Source: JAEUJZ01 sp964460115 (GTDB lineage: Bacteria; Myxococcota_A; Polyangia; Palsa-1104; JAEUJZ01). From it: 64,000 bases of DNA. The stretch spans positions 1-64,000 of the forward strand of contig CAYWPR010000007.1 in NCBI GenBank assembly GCA_964460115.1, read 5' to 3'. The notes under the pieces were generated by a model, which saw only the letters and a program-made list of their open reading frames with translations, made no database searches and was not told the DNA's origin. The translations under genes and the position numbers were made by a program. Of this stretch, positions 33,153 through 41,630 are shown one piece after another (positions within the stretch are counted from its first letter, which is position 1; each line of letters opens with the position of its first letter).

Positions 33153-33848
33153 ATGCACAGAAACAAGTTCACCAAATGGTTACTCGCTTTGTCGTTTTGC
33201 GCGATTCTGCCAAATGAATCGTCGGGGCAGGCTCTGCTTGGAGAGGCAGTGCTACAGTGCCGTGCGGTCTCTATGACAATGAAAGGCTACGTCGAAGCCG
33301 ACTGCTTCAAGGTGCAAACCGCAGCGCAAGACCCTTGCGCCGTGAGTTCGCTGCAGAAAAAAGCTTACATTGATGCGGACTGCCTGCGGCTATCGGCAAA
33401 CGGCGGCGGTTGCGCGGCGTCCTCGCTCACTCGAAAAGGCTACGTTGATGGAGACTGCATGAGGGTCGCAAACCCCGTGCAGGATCAGTGCGCCGCCGCC
33501 GCGCTGACCAAAAAGGGCTACGTCGATGCCGACTGTCTGCGCTTGTTGAGCGGTGGCTCATGCGCCGCGGCGTCGGTGGCACGCAAAGGCTATATCGATA
33601 GCGATTGTTTGAAAATCGCCAGCGCCGCGCAGGATCAGTGCGCCGCCGCATCGCTGAGCAAAAAAGGCTACGTCGACCCCGACTGTCTGCGGCTTGCGCA
33701 GGGCGGCAGCTGCGCCGAGGTATCGCTTGTACGCAAGGGCTACGTCGATGCCGACTGCTTCAAGGTTACAAGCGGCACGAGCGACGTATGCTCCGCAGCA
33801 TCCCTGACCAGAAAAGGCTACGTCGACCCCGACTGTTTGCGGCCCTGA
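33153..33848 (+). CDS. Secreted protein built from eight KGYVDxDC cysteine repeats
   Basis: The protein has 231 residues from ATG 33153; a longer frame from 33018 lacks a signal at its start. Residues 1-25 are a signal peptide (WLLALSFCAILPNESSGQA). The rest is eight tandem units with the core C-x6-to-8-(R/K)KGYVDxDC, each with two cysteines 14 residues apart (CAAASLSKKGYVDPDC is one). Units alternate: odd ones are 26 residues and end in QD or SD, even ones are 24-25 residues and end in GG. This makes four two-unit modules. Sixteen regularly placed cysteines in an exported protein point to one or two disulfides per unit. I recognise no family. It lies between the T6SS terminator and a secreted beta-helix gene. 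Confidence 0.75.
   Translation: MHRNKFTKWLLALSFCAILPNESSGQALLGEAVLQCRAVSMTMKGYVEADCFKVQTAAQDPCAVSSLQKKAYIDADCLRLSANGGGCAASSLTRKGYVDGDCMRVANPVQDQCAAAALTKKGYVDADCLRLLSGGSCAAASVARKGYIDSDCLKIASAAQDQCAAASLSKKGYVDPDCLRLAQGGSCAEVSLVRKGYVDADCFKVTSGTSDVCSAASLTRKGYVDPDCLRP
33255..33845 (+). repeat. Eight tandem coding repeats, about 72-78 bp each
   Basis: Each unit contains a variant of GGCTACGTCGATGCCGACTG. Units alternate 78 bp and 72-75 bp, giving a higher-order period of about 150 bp. Silent differences between units show they are not a recent copy-paste. Confidence 0.8.
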
Positions 33849-33891
33849 GGATTGCGGCCTTGGTTTCTGCTTCTCACAGTACTATCCGCGC

Positions 33892-36204
33892 ATGCTTTAT
33901 CTTCGTTTGAAATCCTTTCGATTGCTGCCGCTGCTCCTTCTTGCTGCCTGTAGCACCGATGATGCGCCCGCGCTGCGCGATCATCCTGCTCTGGTCGGCC
34001 CGGTCGGCGTCGCAGCTGGTACCAGCTGCGATGGTGCTGCCGATGTCTACGCTGCCCCGGCCGGCCGCGGCAGCGCCTGCACCGCCGCAGCACCCTGCAG
34101 TCTTGAGGGGGCACGCGAGCGGGCGCGTGTGCTCGGGCCGCGTCTGCCGCGCGATCTGGTGGTCCAACTTGCCGGTGGCATCTATCAGCTCGCTGCGCCT
34201 TTTCTCCTGACCGCCGCGGACTCGGGGCAGAACGGTCATGCCGTCGTTTATCGCGCTGCGCCCGGCGAAGAGCCGCTGCTCAGTGGCGGGCTGCGTGTCA
34301 CCGGCTTTCGCACTCACCGCGGTGCGGTGCGCGTCGCCGAGGTCCCGGCCGGAACGCGCAGCCGCCAGCTCTACGTTGACGGTCGGCGCGCCACCCGCGC
34401 CCGCGGCAGCGATGCGCCCGCGGGCTATGTCTGGAAGCCAAGTGGCTTTACGCTCGGCGACTCTGCCATCGCCACCTGGCCAGACCGGCTGGGTCTCGAA
34501 GTCGTAGGCATCAACGAATGGAAGAGCTTTCGCTGCGGCGTCAGCGACGTCAACATCGCAGATGGACTGGTCCTTAGTAAGCCGTGCTGGAACTATGCCC
34601 AGGAGCAGCCGGGCTACAACTTCGACAGCGTTGCCTGGCTGGAAAACTCGCTCGAGCTTCTCGATGAGCCCGGCGAGTTCTATCTAGACGCTGGCGCCGG
34701 ACGCCTTTACTACTGGCCGCTCCCCGAAGAAGACCTCACTACTGCCGAGGTAGTGCTGCCCGTCGCCGAATCGCTGCTGCGCATCGAGGGCACGCCCGCC
34801 GCGCGCGTCCACGACCTGCGCTTTTATGGGATCGGCTTCGCCTACGCCACCTGGAACGGTTCGAGCAGCAACGACGGCTACGCGACCCTGCAAGCCGGAG
34901 TAACAAAGCGGGGTCCGCAGGGCGAGGCGCAGAAACCGCCGGCCCACGTCACGCTGCACGCCGCCGAGCGAGTGCAGCTAGTCGGTTGCCGCTTCACCCA
35001 CCTGGGCGCCGCCGGCGTCGCCATCGAAGTCGGTGCCCGCGATAACAGCGTCGAGCGCTGCCGTTTTGAAGACCTCTCAGGCAGCGCTGTCCTCGTCGGC
35101 GATGTCACCCATGAAGAAGACCACCACCCGATGGATCAGGCGCTGATGGTACGCGACAACACCGTACGCGGCTGCTATGTCACGCGCACCAGCGCCGAAT
35201 ACTTCGACATGGTGGCGCTGTTCGCCGGCTACACCAGCGGCACCTTATTCGAGAAGAACGAAATCTTCGATGTTCCCTACACCGGCATTTCGCTCGGCTG
35301 GGGCTGGGGATTGGTAGATCCGGGCGGCGCCAGTGGCTACACCACGCCGACCACTGCCCATGACAACGTCGTGCGCGATAACCTCATCACCCACCACAAC
35401 CGCCGCCTGCGCGACGGTGGCGCCGTCTATGTCCTAGGCGCGCAGCCCGGCTCCATCCTGCAAGGGAATGTCAGCACCGACCAGGGCAACTTCGTCAGCA
35501 ACTGGTATCTGGACAACGGCTCCAAGGGCTGGACGGTGGCCGGCAATCTATCGCTTGTGCCGGCCAAGGAGGCGGGTACCGGCGTCGAGCGCACCTATTG
35601 GCTCTACGTCCAGGTCTATCCGCCGCTGGCGCTGGACAATACGGTGGGGCTAAACTACACAAGCGATGCGCTTCTATTCACTCCCAAGCCCATCGATCCC
35701 TCGAATCTTTTGGCCACGCCGCAAGCGGATACGCAGGCACCGTCGACGCTGTGGAGTGACGCCGGGTCGCCGCTGCGCTCGCCCAACCTCGCGGTTGGAA
35801 AACAAGTGACTGCTTCCTCTGTGTACGATCCCGGACATCCGGCCGCGGCGGCCAACAACGGCAACTCCTACGACGGCTGGTCTGCGACCGCGGACGACCC
35901 TGCCGCCTTTTGGCAGATAGACCTGGGCGCTGCCTATGCCATCGACGCCTTCGAAATAGTATCTCGTTGGGGATATGACCAGGCGGCGACGCGGCGCAAC
36001 TATCGCGTCCTCGCCGGACTGACTTCAGACTTGGCCAAGGCGCAGGTGCTGGGCGCGGTGGGCGCGACAGCGCTGCCGCATCGCGCCATCTACGCGCGCA
36101 CCCTGCAAGCGCCCGTGATCGGACGCTACGTGCGGATCGAGAAAACGCAGCCGGAGTACTTTTTCCTTGCCGAGGTTCGCATTCACGGCAAGCCGGCGCC
36201 GTGA
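33892..36204 (+). CDS. Lipoprotein with parallel beta-helix and C-terminal discoidin domain
   Basis: The 770-residue protein starts with a lipoprotein signal (LPLLLLAACSTDD). Residues about 40-120 hold a pectate-lyase-like entry (PCSLEGARERARVL, LVVQLAGGIYQLAAPFLL). Residues about 300-560 contain right-handed beta-helix turns such as VQLVGCRFTHLGAAGVAIE, DNSVERCRFEDLSGSAVLV and LFEKNEIFDVPYTGISLGW. Residues about 625-767 are an F5/8 type C (discoidin) domain: NLAVGKQVTASSVYDPGHPAA and FWQIDLGAAYAIDAFEIVSRWG. The whole suggests a surface enzyme on polysaccharide with a carbohydrate-binding tail. The gene is far more GC-rich than its neighbours at its 5' end (77% in 34081-34140 by hand count), which may mark acquisition. 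It starts 43 bases after the repeat-protein gene. Confidence 0.75.
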   Translation: MLYLRLKSFRLLPLLLLAACSTDDAPALRDHPALVGPVGVAAGTSCDGAADVYAAPAGRGSACTAAAPCSLEGARERARVLGPRLPRDLVVQLAGGIYQLAAPFLLTAADSGQNGHAVVYRAAPGEEPLLSGGLRVTGFRTHRGAVRVAEVPAGTRSRQLYVDGRRATRARGSDAPAGYVWKPSGFTLGDSAIATWPDRLGLEVVGINEWKSFRCGVSDVNIADGLVLSKPCWNYAQEQPGYNFDSVAWLENSLELLDEPGEFYLDAGAGRLYYWPLPEEDLTTAEVVLPVAESLLRIEGTPAARVHDLRFYGIGFAYATWNGSSSNDGYATLQAGVTKRGPQGEAQKPPAHVTLHAAERVQLVGCRFTHLGAAGVAIEVGARDNSVERCRFEDLSGSAVLVGDVTHEEDHHPMDQALMVRDNTVRGCYVTRTSAEYFDMVALFAGYTSGTLFEKNEIFDVPYTGISLGWGWGLVDPGGASGYTTPTTAHDNVVRDNLITHHNRRLRDGGAVYVLGAQPGSILQGNVSTDQGNFVSNWYLDNGSKGWTVAGNLSLVPAKEAGTGVERTYWLYVQVYPPLALDNTVGLNYTSDALLFTPKPIDPSNLLATPQADTQAPSTLWSDAGSPLRSPNLAVGKQVTASSVYDPGHPAAAANNGNSYDGWSATADDPAAFWQIDLGAAYAIDAFEIVSRWGYDQAATRRNYRVLAGLTSDLAKAQVLGAVGATALPHRAIYARTLQAPVIGRYVRIEKTQPEYFFLAEVRIHGKPAP

Positions 36205-36243
36205 GGGATGAAGTCCGCTCGCGCCTTCAGTTTTGTCAAAAGC

Positions 36244-37893
36244 TTAGCGCGGCGGAAGGACGATTCGGAGAATTCCGGACTGCCGGCCGGGCTCGGTTTC
36301 ATGAACTTCCAGCAGCACTTCTTGGCGCTCGGGCAGAAAAGTATTTAAAAACAAAATGGAGCTGATTCCGTTGATGCTGTGTATCAGGGACTCGGCCACG
36401 CCGCGCTCGACATCGATCAGTTGCAAACGATTTTGCGGACCGACGACAGCTAGATCGACTGCGGCCAAAAGCTGGCCCTCCGCAGTCAGGCGGTTAAATC
36501 CGACATTGCGTCCAAGCCGCCGCGACGGTAGCTCGCCACTTTGAAAAAGCTCCGAAGCCGCACTGCTTGGTAGGTCAGCCGAACGCAATTCGCCAAGCTT
36601 GCGCACATTGGCCGCATGTTCCTTGAAATAAATTCGGTTGCAGTCTTTGGCAAAACGGACATCGCGTCCGCGTTCCATAAAGCGCTGATTTCCTATCCAT
36701 CCATCGCTGACGCTTGGTCCATATCGGTCCGTGGGATCTAGGGAATAGGCAACCGCGCGATCCTGACAGATTCCTAAAATGCGATTGTCATAGCCACGAG
36801 TCAGCACAGTGGGAGGCTTTGTGCCATCTACACGCGCCGCACGCAGCTCGCTATTTTGCAGATGGTTCCAATCCGGTAGCGGCGTATAGGTCACAAGCGA
36901 AAGGGTCGGTAGCGTCGAAGTACTGGCCCGACAGGGTGTAGCATCTAGTACACGTTGCTTGGCGACATTTGGTGCCACTTGCTGCGGCTGCGGCAGGCTT
37001 ACCGCACGCAGCCCATCCCAGTCGCAAGTGATAAGCTCTTGCCCCTGTTCATCGATTCCTATGACCTGGCCATAAGGGCCCAGCCGAAAGCCGATGCGCT
37101 GGCTGGCATGGTTTGCGACATCAAAAACATGAATTTCACCATCAAGGTCTATATAGATGTAGCGCCCGTTCTGGCTTTGCCCCCAATACACAGTGTCTAA
37201 GCTAAGGACTTCCGGAGTATCTAGATAGTACGCCAAAGTTCGATAATCGCCATCAGTGGCCAAAAGAACTGTCTCGGTATCGTCAAAAGCGTAGGGCCCC
37301 TGCTGATAATCAATGCGTGCATCTAGCGGCCAGGGCAGTTGCTGATGAGAAATCACCCCATCGGCCGTTCGACGCAGTACGTCCATATAGGCGTTGTTGT
37401 TGGCATCCTGAAAGTAGACCATCGTTTGCTGGCCGCATAGAATTTGCGGCGCCATCGGTCCGCTTGGAAATTCCGCAGCCACCGGCTCATCGGGATGGCG
37501 AAAGCTGACCATCCACGTGGCGTTTTCGCCCTCTCCGGAAATTCGATACGAGCAGATGGAACGCGACGGAGTCGGCGAAAATACGCTGATGCCGGCGTTT
37601 TGTAGCTGATAGTCGCCATAAGGGGCGGCGATGCGATGCAGGTGTAGATCGCCGTAGAGTCCTCCTTGAGACTCGATGACGGTCGAAACATCGTGAGAGC
37701 GGTTGGTGGTTGGCGCGGCCAACCAAGGCAAGCCAGCGGAATCGACCAGCAAGCGCACGTTACTAAGCTGATAGGGCAGGAATTCCTGTTTGGTGGCATC
37801 AAGCGGAGTTCCTATTTCAACCACATCGAGCTCATCCTGGCCAAACGTTGCACTGCAAGCACATAGGCTGAAAAGCAAACTCAGCCGCCACAT
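36244..37893 (-). CDS. Lipoprotein of unknown function, coupled to a TonB-receptor-like gene
   Basis: The 549-residue protein has a signal peptide with a possible lipobox (LLFSLCACSATFG). The mature part is rich in short strands with repeating aromatic, Asp and Gly positions: YYLDTPEVLSLDTVYWGQSQ and GRYIYIDLDGEIHVFDVANH are examples that suggest a beta-propeller or WD/TolB-like fold. No catalytic motif is visible. Its ATG overlaps the stop of the receptor gene by one base (TAATG), so translation is coupled. SusD-like or surface-partner roles are possible by context, but its sequence does not look like SusD. It is convergent with the beta-helix lipoprotein gene. Confidence 0.6.
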   Translation of the reverse strand: MWRLSLLFSLCACSATFGQDELDVVEIGTPLDATKQEFLPYQLSNVRLLVDSAGLPWLAAPTTNRSHDVSTVIESQGGLYGDLHLHRIAAPYGDYQLQNAGISVFSPTPSRSICSYRISGEGENATWMVSFRHPDEPVAAEFPSGPMAPQILCGQQTMVYFQDANNNAYMDVLRRTADGVISHQQLPWPLDARIDYQQGPYAFDDTETVLLATDGDYRTLAYYLDTPEVLSLDTVYWGQSQNGRYIYIDLDGEIHVFDVANHASQRIGFRLGPYGQVIGIDEQGQELITCDWDGLRAVSLPQPQQVAPNVAKQRVLDATPCRASTSTLPTLSLVTYTPLPDWNHLQNSELRAARVDGTKPPTVLTRGYDNRILGICQDRAVAYSLDPTDRYGPSVSDGWIGNQRFMERGRDVRFAKDCNRIYFKEHAANVRKLGELRSADLPSSAASELFQSGELPSRRLGRNVGFNRLTAEGQLLAAVDLAVVGPQNRLQLIDVERGVAESLIHSINGISSILFLNTFLPERQEVLLEVHETEPGRQSGILRIVLPPR

Positions 37894-40016
37894 TAGAAAC
37901 CTCCACGCAAACCAAGCGATGGCAGAATCCAGCGAAAGCCGACTTCTTGCGGCGGACTGGCCATTCCCATGGAATTGCCGCCAGTTCCCGCGGAGTCGGT
38001 CGTCAATTCACGCGCATAGGAATAGTAAAAAACCGTGCGCGAAAATGTCGCGTTTAGGACCTCGACAAACGCTGTCAAATGCCAACGAGCAAAGCGCCAT
38101 TCTTTGTCAAAGCGCAGGTCGAGCTCGACAAAATCGGGCAGCCGTACATTGTTGCGCAGGGACAATGCATCATCGGCGCTGTCTGCGGTTTTGATCAGCG
38201 TATCGGGGCGCCCGGTGGCGACATAAAGGCGAGTCCCAAGCACAATGCGATAAGGCAGTCGCACTTGCAAAACGACGTTTAGGACATGCGTCTGATCGTA
38301 ATCTGCCGGCCGCAGACCGCAGGGAAGGTTGCGTTCCGAACGGCTTAGCGTATAAGCAATCCAGCCGCTGATTCTGCCGCTATGACGACGTAACAGAACT
38401 TCCAGACCATAGGCTTGTCCGCTTGTCAGCCGTACCAAAGTTGCAGCCGCGCCGCTAAGCTGCGGCGGAGGTGGAGCGGCACAAACATGAACTCCGAGCG
38501 GTGGCAAATCGGTAAAATTGTCGAATCGCTGGTAGTAACCGGTAAGCTGCGCGCGAAATGCCGCGGGAAGCTGAATTTCTTCGCTGAGCGATCCGCCGGT
38601 GGCCCGTTGCAGTCCAAGTTTTAGCGCGAAGGTGTCGATGCCCGGCAAGAGCAGCGGAAATGAAGGCGGCTGCTGATAAATGCCGCCTCCCAAGTGAATT
38701 TGTAGCCATGGCCGCAACTGCAAGTGCAATTGGATCCGTGGATCGAATCCCAGAAGCGTAGTCTCTGCGGCGTGGTAGACGTCTAGACGCGTTCCGCCGG
38801 TCAGACGAATGCGGCGCTGCGCAAATTCCAGCTCGGTCTGCGCATAAAAGCCGGCGACAATGCCTGTACGTTCATCGCCAATTTCGCCAAGCTCGTCACG
38901 CGTGGCATCCGTTCCGCTGGCCGAGGTGCGCGCCGGTCCTTCCAAATCATAAATGAACTGCAGCCGGCGCAGTCCGATGTCGAAGTTTTCCGCAGAAAAG
39001 CGCGAGACTTCGCCATCTGTGCCAAGCTGAAAGCGCAAGAAGCGCCAATGGCCGTGTAATAGTGCGCGCCAGCCGATAAATAATTTATGAATGCCGCGTC
39101 CGGACAGATCTCCGGCTTCATCAAGTCCGCCGATAAGCGCGGCTTCTACGCCGACATTTTGAAAAGTCGCTTGTTCGCGAATCTGCAGACGATGAAAACT
39201 TAGCCGCGTGCTTTGGCCATTTAAAGGAAGGTCTGCATCGGATAGTTGTAAGGACAGACTGTCAAAGGCTCCTAGCGCCTGTATCGTCAGCCCGCGCCAG
39301 TCGAGCCGCACTTGGTAGTCCCAATAGGAAAGTCCAATCTTGTTATCGATGGCATGCAGAATCGGTCCCGGATATCCGTAATGACCGGACACGGTGATGC
39401 GCAGATCGCGAAATAGCTTCAGCTCTAGCAATGCGGATACGTCGTAAAGGCGCAGTGCCACCTCAAAGTGCTGACCGTCGCTACGCCCCGGACGAGTCGT
39501 TGCACTGACGATGCCGCCGGCAGCACGACCAAAGCGGGCATCGTAGCCGCTGGGATAGAAATCGACCTGATCGAGGAGCTCGGCATGTACCACGCCCCCT
39601 CCGATCAGCAGATGAAAAAGCTGAGGCAGACGCATGCCGTCTAGGAAGTAGGCGCTTGTGCCCGGACTGGCGCCGCGTACCGCATAAAGCGGCAATCCCG
39701 GAAAAGGGGCGACGACTCCTGGCAAAAGGGCCAGCGTCCGCAACGGATCCCCTAGTGTGCCGGGCAGGGTGCGCATTTGTTCGCCCTGCAAGCTGAAACG
39801 CTCAGCCTTGGGGCCGCGATGCGCCGGCTGCTCTGCTACCACTTCGGTGGTAAACCGACTTTCCTCTTCCTTTTCTTGCTTGTCACTACTACGCGGTTGC
39901 GCAATCGCTTGGTCCCAGCATAAAAGGACCGCCAGAATCAGAAACTTGATGAGGCCAAAGCGATACTTCGGCAAGCTTCTGACAGCAGCGCGCGCAACCG
40001 CCGACTGCTCTGCCAC
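37893..40016 (-). CDS. TonB-dependent receptor-like outer-membrane protein
   Basis: The 707-residue protein has an N-terminal signal (GLIKFLILAVLLCWDQAIA). A plug-like domain follows: LRTLALLPGVVAPFPGLPLYAVRGA split over two strands, YFLDGMRLPQLFHLL, and VDFYPSGYDARFGRAAGGIVSATT, which is the typical end of a plug. The remainder is beta-barrel in pattern, with aromatic-ended strands and long loops, finishing with FRWILPSLGLRGGF. No N-terminal TonB box is obvious. The start is uncertain: GTG 40016 has GAGG only two bases away, and TTG at residue 15 is a fallback. It is the first of a two-gene unit with the lipoprotein 36244-37893, and its substrate is unknown. Confidence 0.75.
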   Translation of the reverse strand: MAEQSAVARAAVRSLPKYRFGLIKFLILAVLLCWDQAIAQPRSSDKQEKEEESRFTTEVVAEQPAHRGPKAERFSLQGEQMRTLPGTLGDPLRTLALLPGVVAPFPGLPLYAVRGASPGTSAYFLDGMRLPQLFHLLIGGGVVHAELLDQVDFYPSGYDARFGRAAGGIVSATTRPGRSDGQHFEVALRLYDVSALLELKLFRDLRITVSGHYGYPGPILHAIDNKIGLSYWDYQVRLDWRGLTIQALGAFDSLSLQLSDADLPLNGQSTRLSFHRLQIREQATFQNVGVEAALIGGLDEAGDLSGRGIHKLFIGWRALLHGHWRFLRFQLGTDGEVSRFSAENFDIGLRRLQFIYDLEGPARTSASGTDATRDELGEIGDERTGIVAGFYAQTELEFAQRRIRLTGGTRLDVYHAAETTLLGFDPRIQLHLQLRPWLQIHLGGGIYQQPPSFPLLLPGIDTFALKLGLQRATGGSLSEEIQLPAAFRAQLTGYYQRFDNFTDLPPLGVHVCAAPPPPQLSGAAATLVRLTSGQAYGLEVLLRRHSGRISGWIAYTLSRSERNLPCGLRPADYDQTHVLNVVLQVRLPYRIVLGTRLYVATGRPDTLIKTADSADDALSLRNNVRLPDFVELDLRFDKEWRFARWHLTAFVEVLNATFSRTVFYYSYARELTTDSAGTGGNSMGMASPPQEVGFRWILPSLGLRGGF

Positions 40017-40074
40017 GGCCTCATTGTAAAAGTAAAATCACATTAAAATCAGTAATATAGAAAACAAATTTTCC

Positions 40075-40866
40075 CTAGGAAATCTCTAGATCGACGAGGA
40101 TGCCGGCACGTCCAAGGACTAGGTCTCCGGGCTCCTCGGTATTCCAGCACAAGCGGGCCTTACCGCTGCGGGCTTTGTCTTCGGGGCGGGCGCGGAAAAG
40201 CACATAGCGACCGGCGGCAGCGCCGGCTGGAGAGGGACAGTCCACAAATCCGGCCTCTGTCGTCAAAAAGCGCATCTCGGCGGAATCGGGGGCAATTCCC
40301 AGATCGCCAAGCAGAACCGGCGGCAGAATGCGCACATGGGCGGGGACGCGCTCGGGAAGCACTGCTTGCTCGGTGGCGATGTATTGCGCGATATTTTCAA
40401 GCTGCGCGCGAAGATGGGGCGCGGCCAAGGTCGGAGGAAGCTGGGTGATATACACCGGCAAGAGGCCAACCCGTACGCTGCACAACGCGTATAAAAGCGA
40501 CGCGGTGGGGCTTGGCAAAAAATGCTTGGTGGCGTTCGCTGCGCCTGGAGTTTCCGGCAATAGTTCGGTGCGATGCTCGCGCAAAGGAAAGCGCGAAAGC
40601 AGCGCGTTGCCAAGTTCTGCCGGAACCGGTTTTACAAATTGCGCGCTGCGCGAAAAGCACACGCGATAACCCAGTCCTTCGCCAAGCTCGTCGGCCTGCG
40701 AGCTGCTTGAAATCTGCGGCCGCAGCACCTCCTGCAAGGCCACCAAATCGGGCGTTTCTTGGGCCAAGAGCCGTCGCAACTGGCGCTTGCGTATGGGCCA
40801 GTGCGCACGCATCTGCTCGATATTCATCGTCAAAAGGCGCAGTTGGCGCGGCAACTGTGTGGACAT
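40075..40866 (-). CDS. Endonuclease/exonuclease/phosphatase-fold protein with degraded active site
   Basis: The 263-residue protein has the EEP fold layout. LRLLTMNIEQMR is the first strand, with its Asn; ETPDLVALQEV carries the metal-binding Glu; and LGNALLSRFPL is the central strand. The later catalytic positions are altered. TQLPPTLAAPHLRAQ replaces the TH-L...R-Q motif, LLGDLGIAP replaces GDFN, so the catalytic Asn is lost, and no DH motif precedes the C-terminus. It may bind phosphoester substrates without cleaving them, or use other residues. GGGGA precedes ATG 40866. It is cytoplasmic, with no signal peptide. Confidence 0.65.
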   Translation of the reverse strand: MSTQLPRQLRLLTMNIEQMRAHWPIRKRQLRRLLAQETPDLVALQEVLRPQISSSSQADELGEGLGYRVCFSRSAQFVKPVPAELGNALLSRFPLREHRTELLPETPGAANATKHFLPSPTASLLYALCSVRVGLLPVYITQLPPTLAAPHLRAQLENIAQYIATEQAVLPERVPAHVRILPPVLLGDLGIAPDSAEMRFLTTEAGFVDCPSPAGAAAGRYVLFRARPEDKARSGKARLCWNTEEPGDLVLGRAGILVDLEIS

Positions 40867-40927
40867 GTCCCCATTTTGAGCTTAGCGGCAAAATGCGTTT
40901 CTCGGCAATGCGCACCAAATTCACAGT

Positions 40928-41539
40928 TCACTTTGGAGGCCGTATAGGTCCGACCCGATGCGGGTGACGCGCGCCTATATTTTTATAAAAATCGGCAAAG
41001 ACGCGAAAATCGGCGTCTATGTCGCCGGTCGGCAAAAATTCCGGACCTAGGCCACTGACTTTGCGCGAAAAATCCACGTAACCAAAGACAAGCGGAATTT
41101 GCGCTTGCTCGGCAATGCGGTAAAAGCCGGTTCGCCAGTGCGGCCGAAAGGCACGCGTGCCTTCGGGCGGAATCGCGACATAAAGCGACTGCGCTTGCGC
41201 AAAGCGCTCGGCCATGTGCTTTACCATATTGCGCCTACTGCTTCGATCGATGGGGATGCCGCCGAGCCAGCGCAAAAACGGCCCAAGCGGCCAAAAAAAC
41301 AGGCTGTCTTTGACAAACCACGACAGCTTCACGTCGAGCAAAAAGGACGCAAGCAGCATAAAAAGGCCGTCCCAGTACGAAGTATGCGGAGCCGCCACGA
41401 TGATACAGTGCGCCACGGTGGGCGCTTTTCCTTCGGCCCGCCAGCCGCTGATGCGATAAATGGCGCGAGCCACAAGCCGCAAGAGCGGGCGGCGAGTCCG
41501 CGGCGATGCGCCTTGGCGTTGCAACATGCTGCGCAGCAT
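40928..41539 (-). CDS. 1-acyl-glycerol-phosphate acyltransferase-like protein (PlsC family)
   Basis: The 203-residue protein has the acyltransferase motif block I HTSYWD (HxxxxD, near residue 52), a block with GGIPIDRSSRRNMV, and block III PPEGTRAF near residue 124 (PEGTR). WPLGPFLRWLGGIPI lies between. This arrangement marks small PlsC-like enzymes that transfer fatty acid to a lysophospholipid or a related acceptor at the inner membrane. A hydrophobic stretch, LLASFLLDVKLSWFV, is the membrane-facing part. The start codon is weakly supported; ATG 41527 is an alternative. Its acceptor is not identifiable, and phospholipid remodelling is an inference. Confidence 0.8.
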   Translation of the reverse strand: MLRSMLQRQGASPRTRRPLLRLVARAIYRISGWRAEGKAPTVAHCIIVAAPHTSYWDGLFMLLASFLLDVKLSWFVKDSLFFWPLGPFLRWLGGIPIDRSSRRNMVKHMAERFAQAQSLYVAIPPEGTRAFRPHWRTGFYRIAEQAQIPLVFGYVDFSRKVSGLGPEFLPTGDIDADFRVFADFYKNIGARHPHRVGPIRPPK

Positions 41540-41630
41540 AACCGGGGATTTCTACGCCGCGCCAGCCTCAGCTTCTGCCGCGTATACGTCTTTGCCCTGC
41601 TGCGCCGCCAAGGCGTATTAGGATGGAGGA

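Noticed and set aside
33255..33845. CRISPR-like array
   Set aside because: The periodic units are 72-78 bp, in one continuous reading frame behind a signal peptide, with amino-acid-level conservation and no unique spacers. They are coding repeats.
36205..36243. Terminator between the convergent beta-helix and lipoprotein genes
   Set aside because: No inverted repeat with a T-run could be found in these 39 bases.
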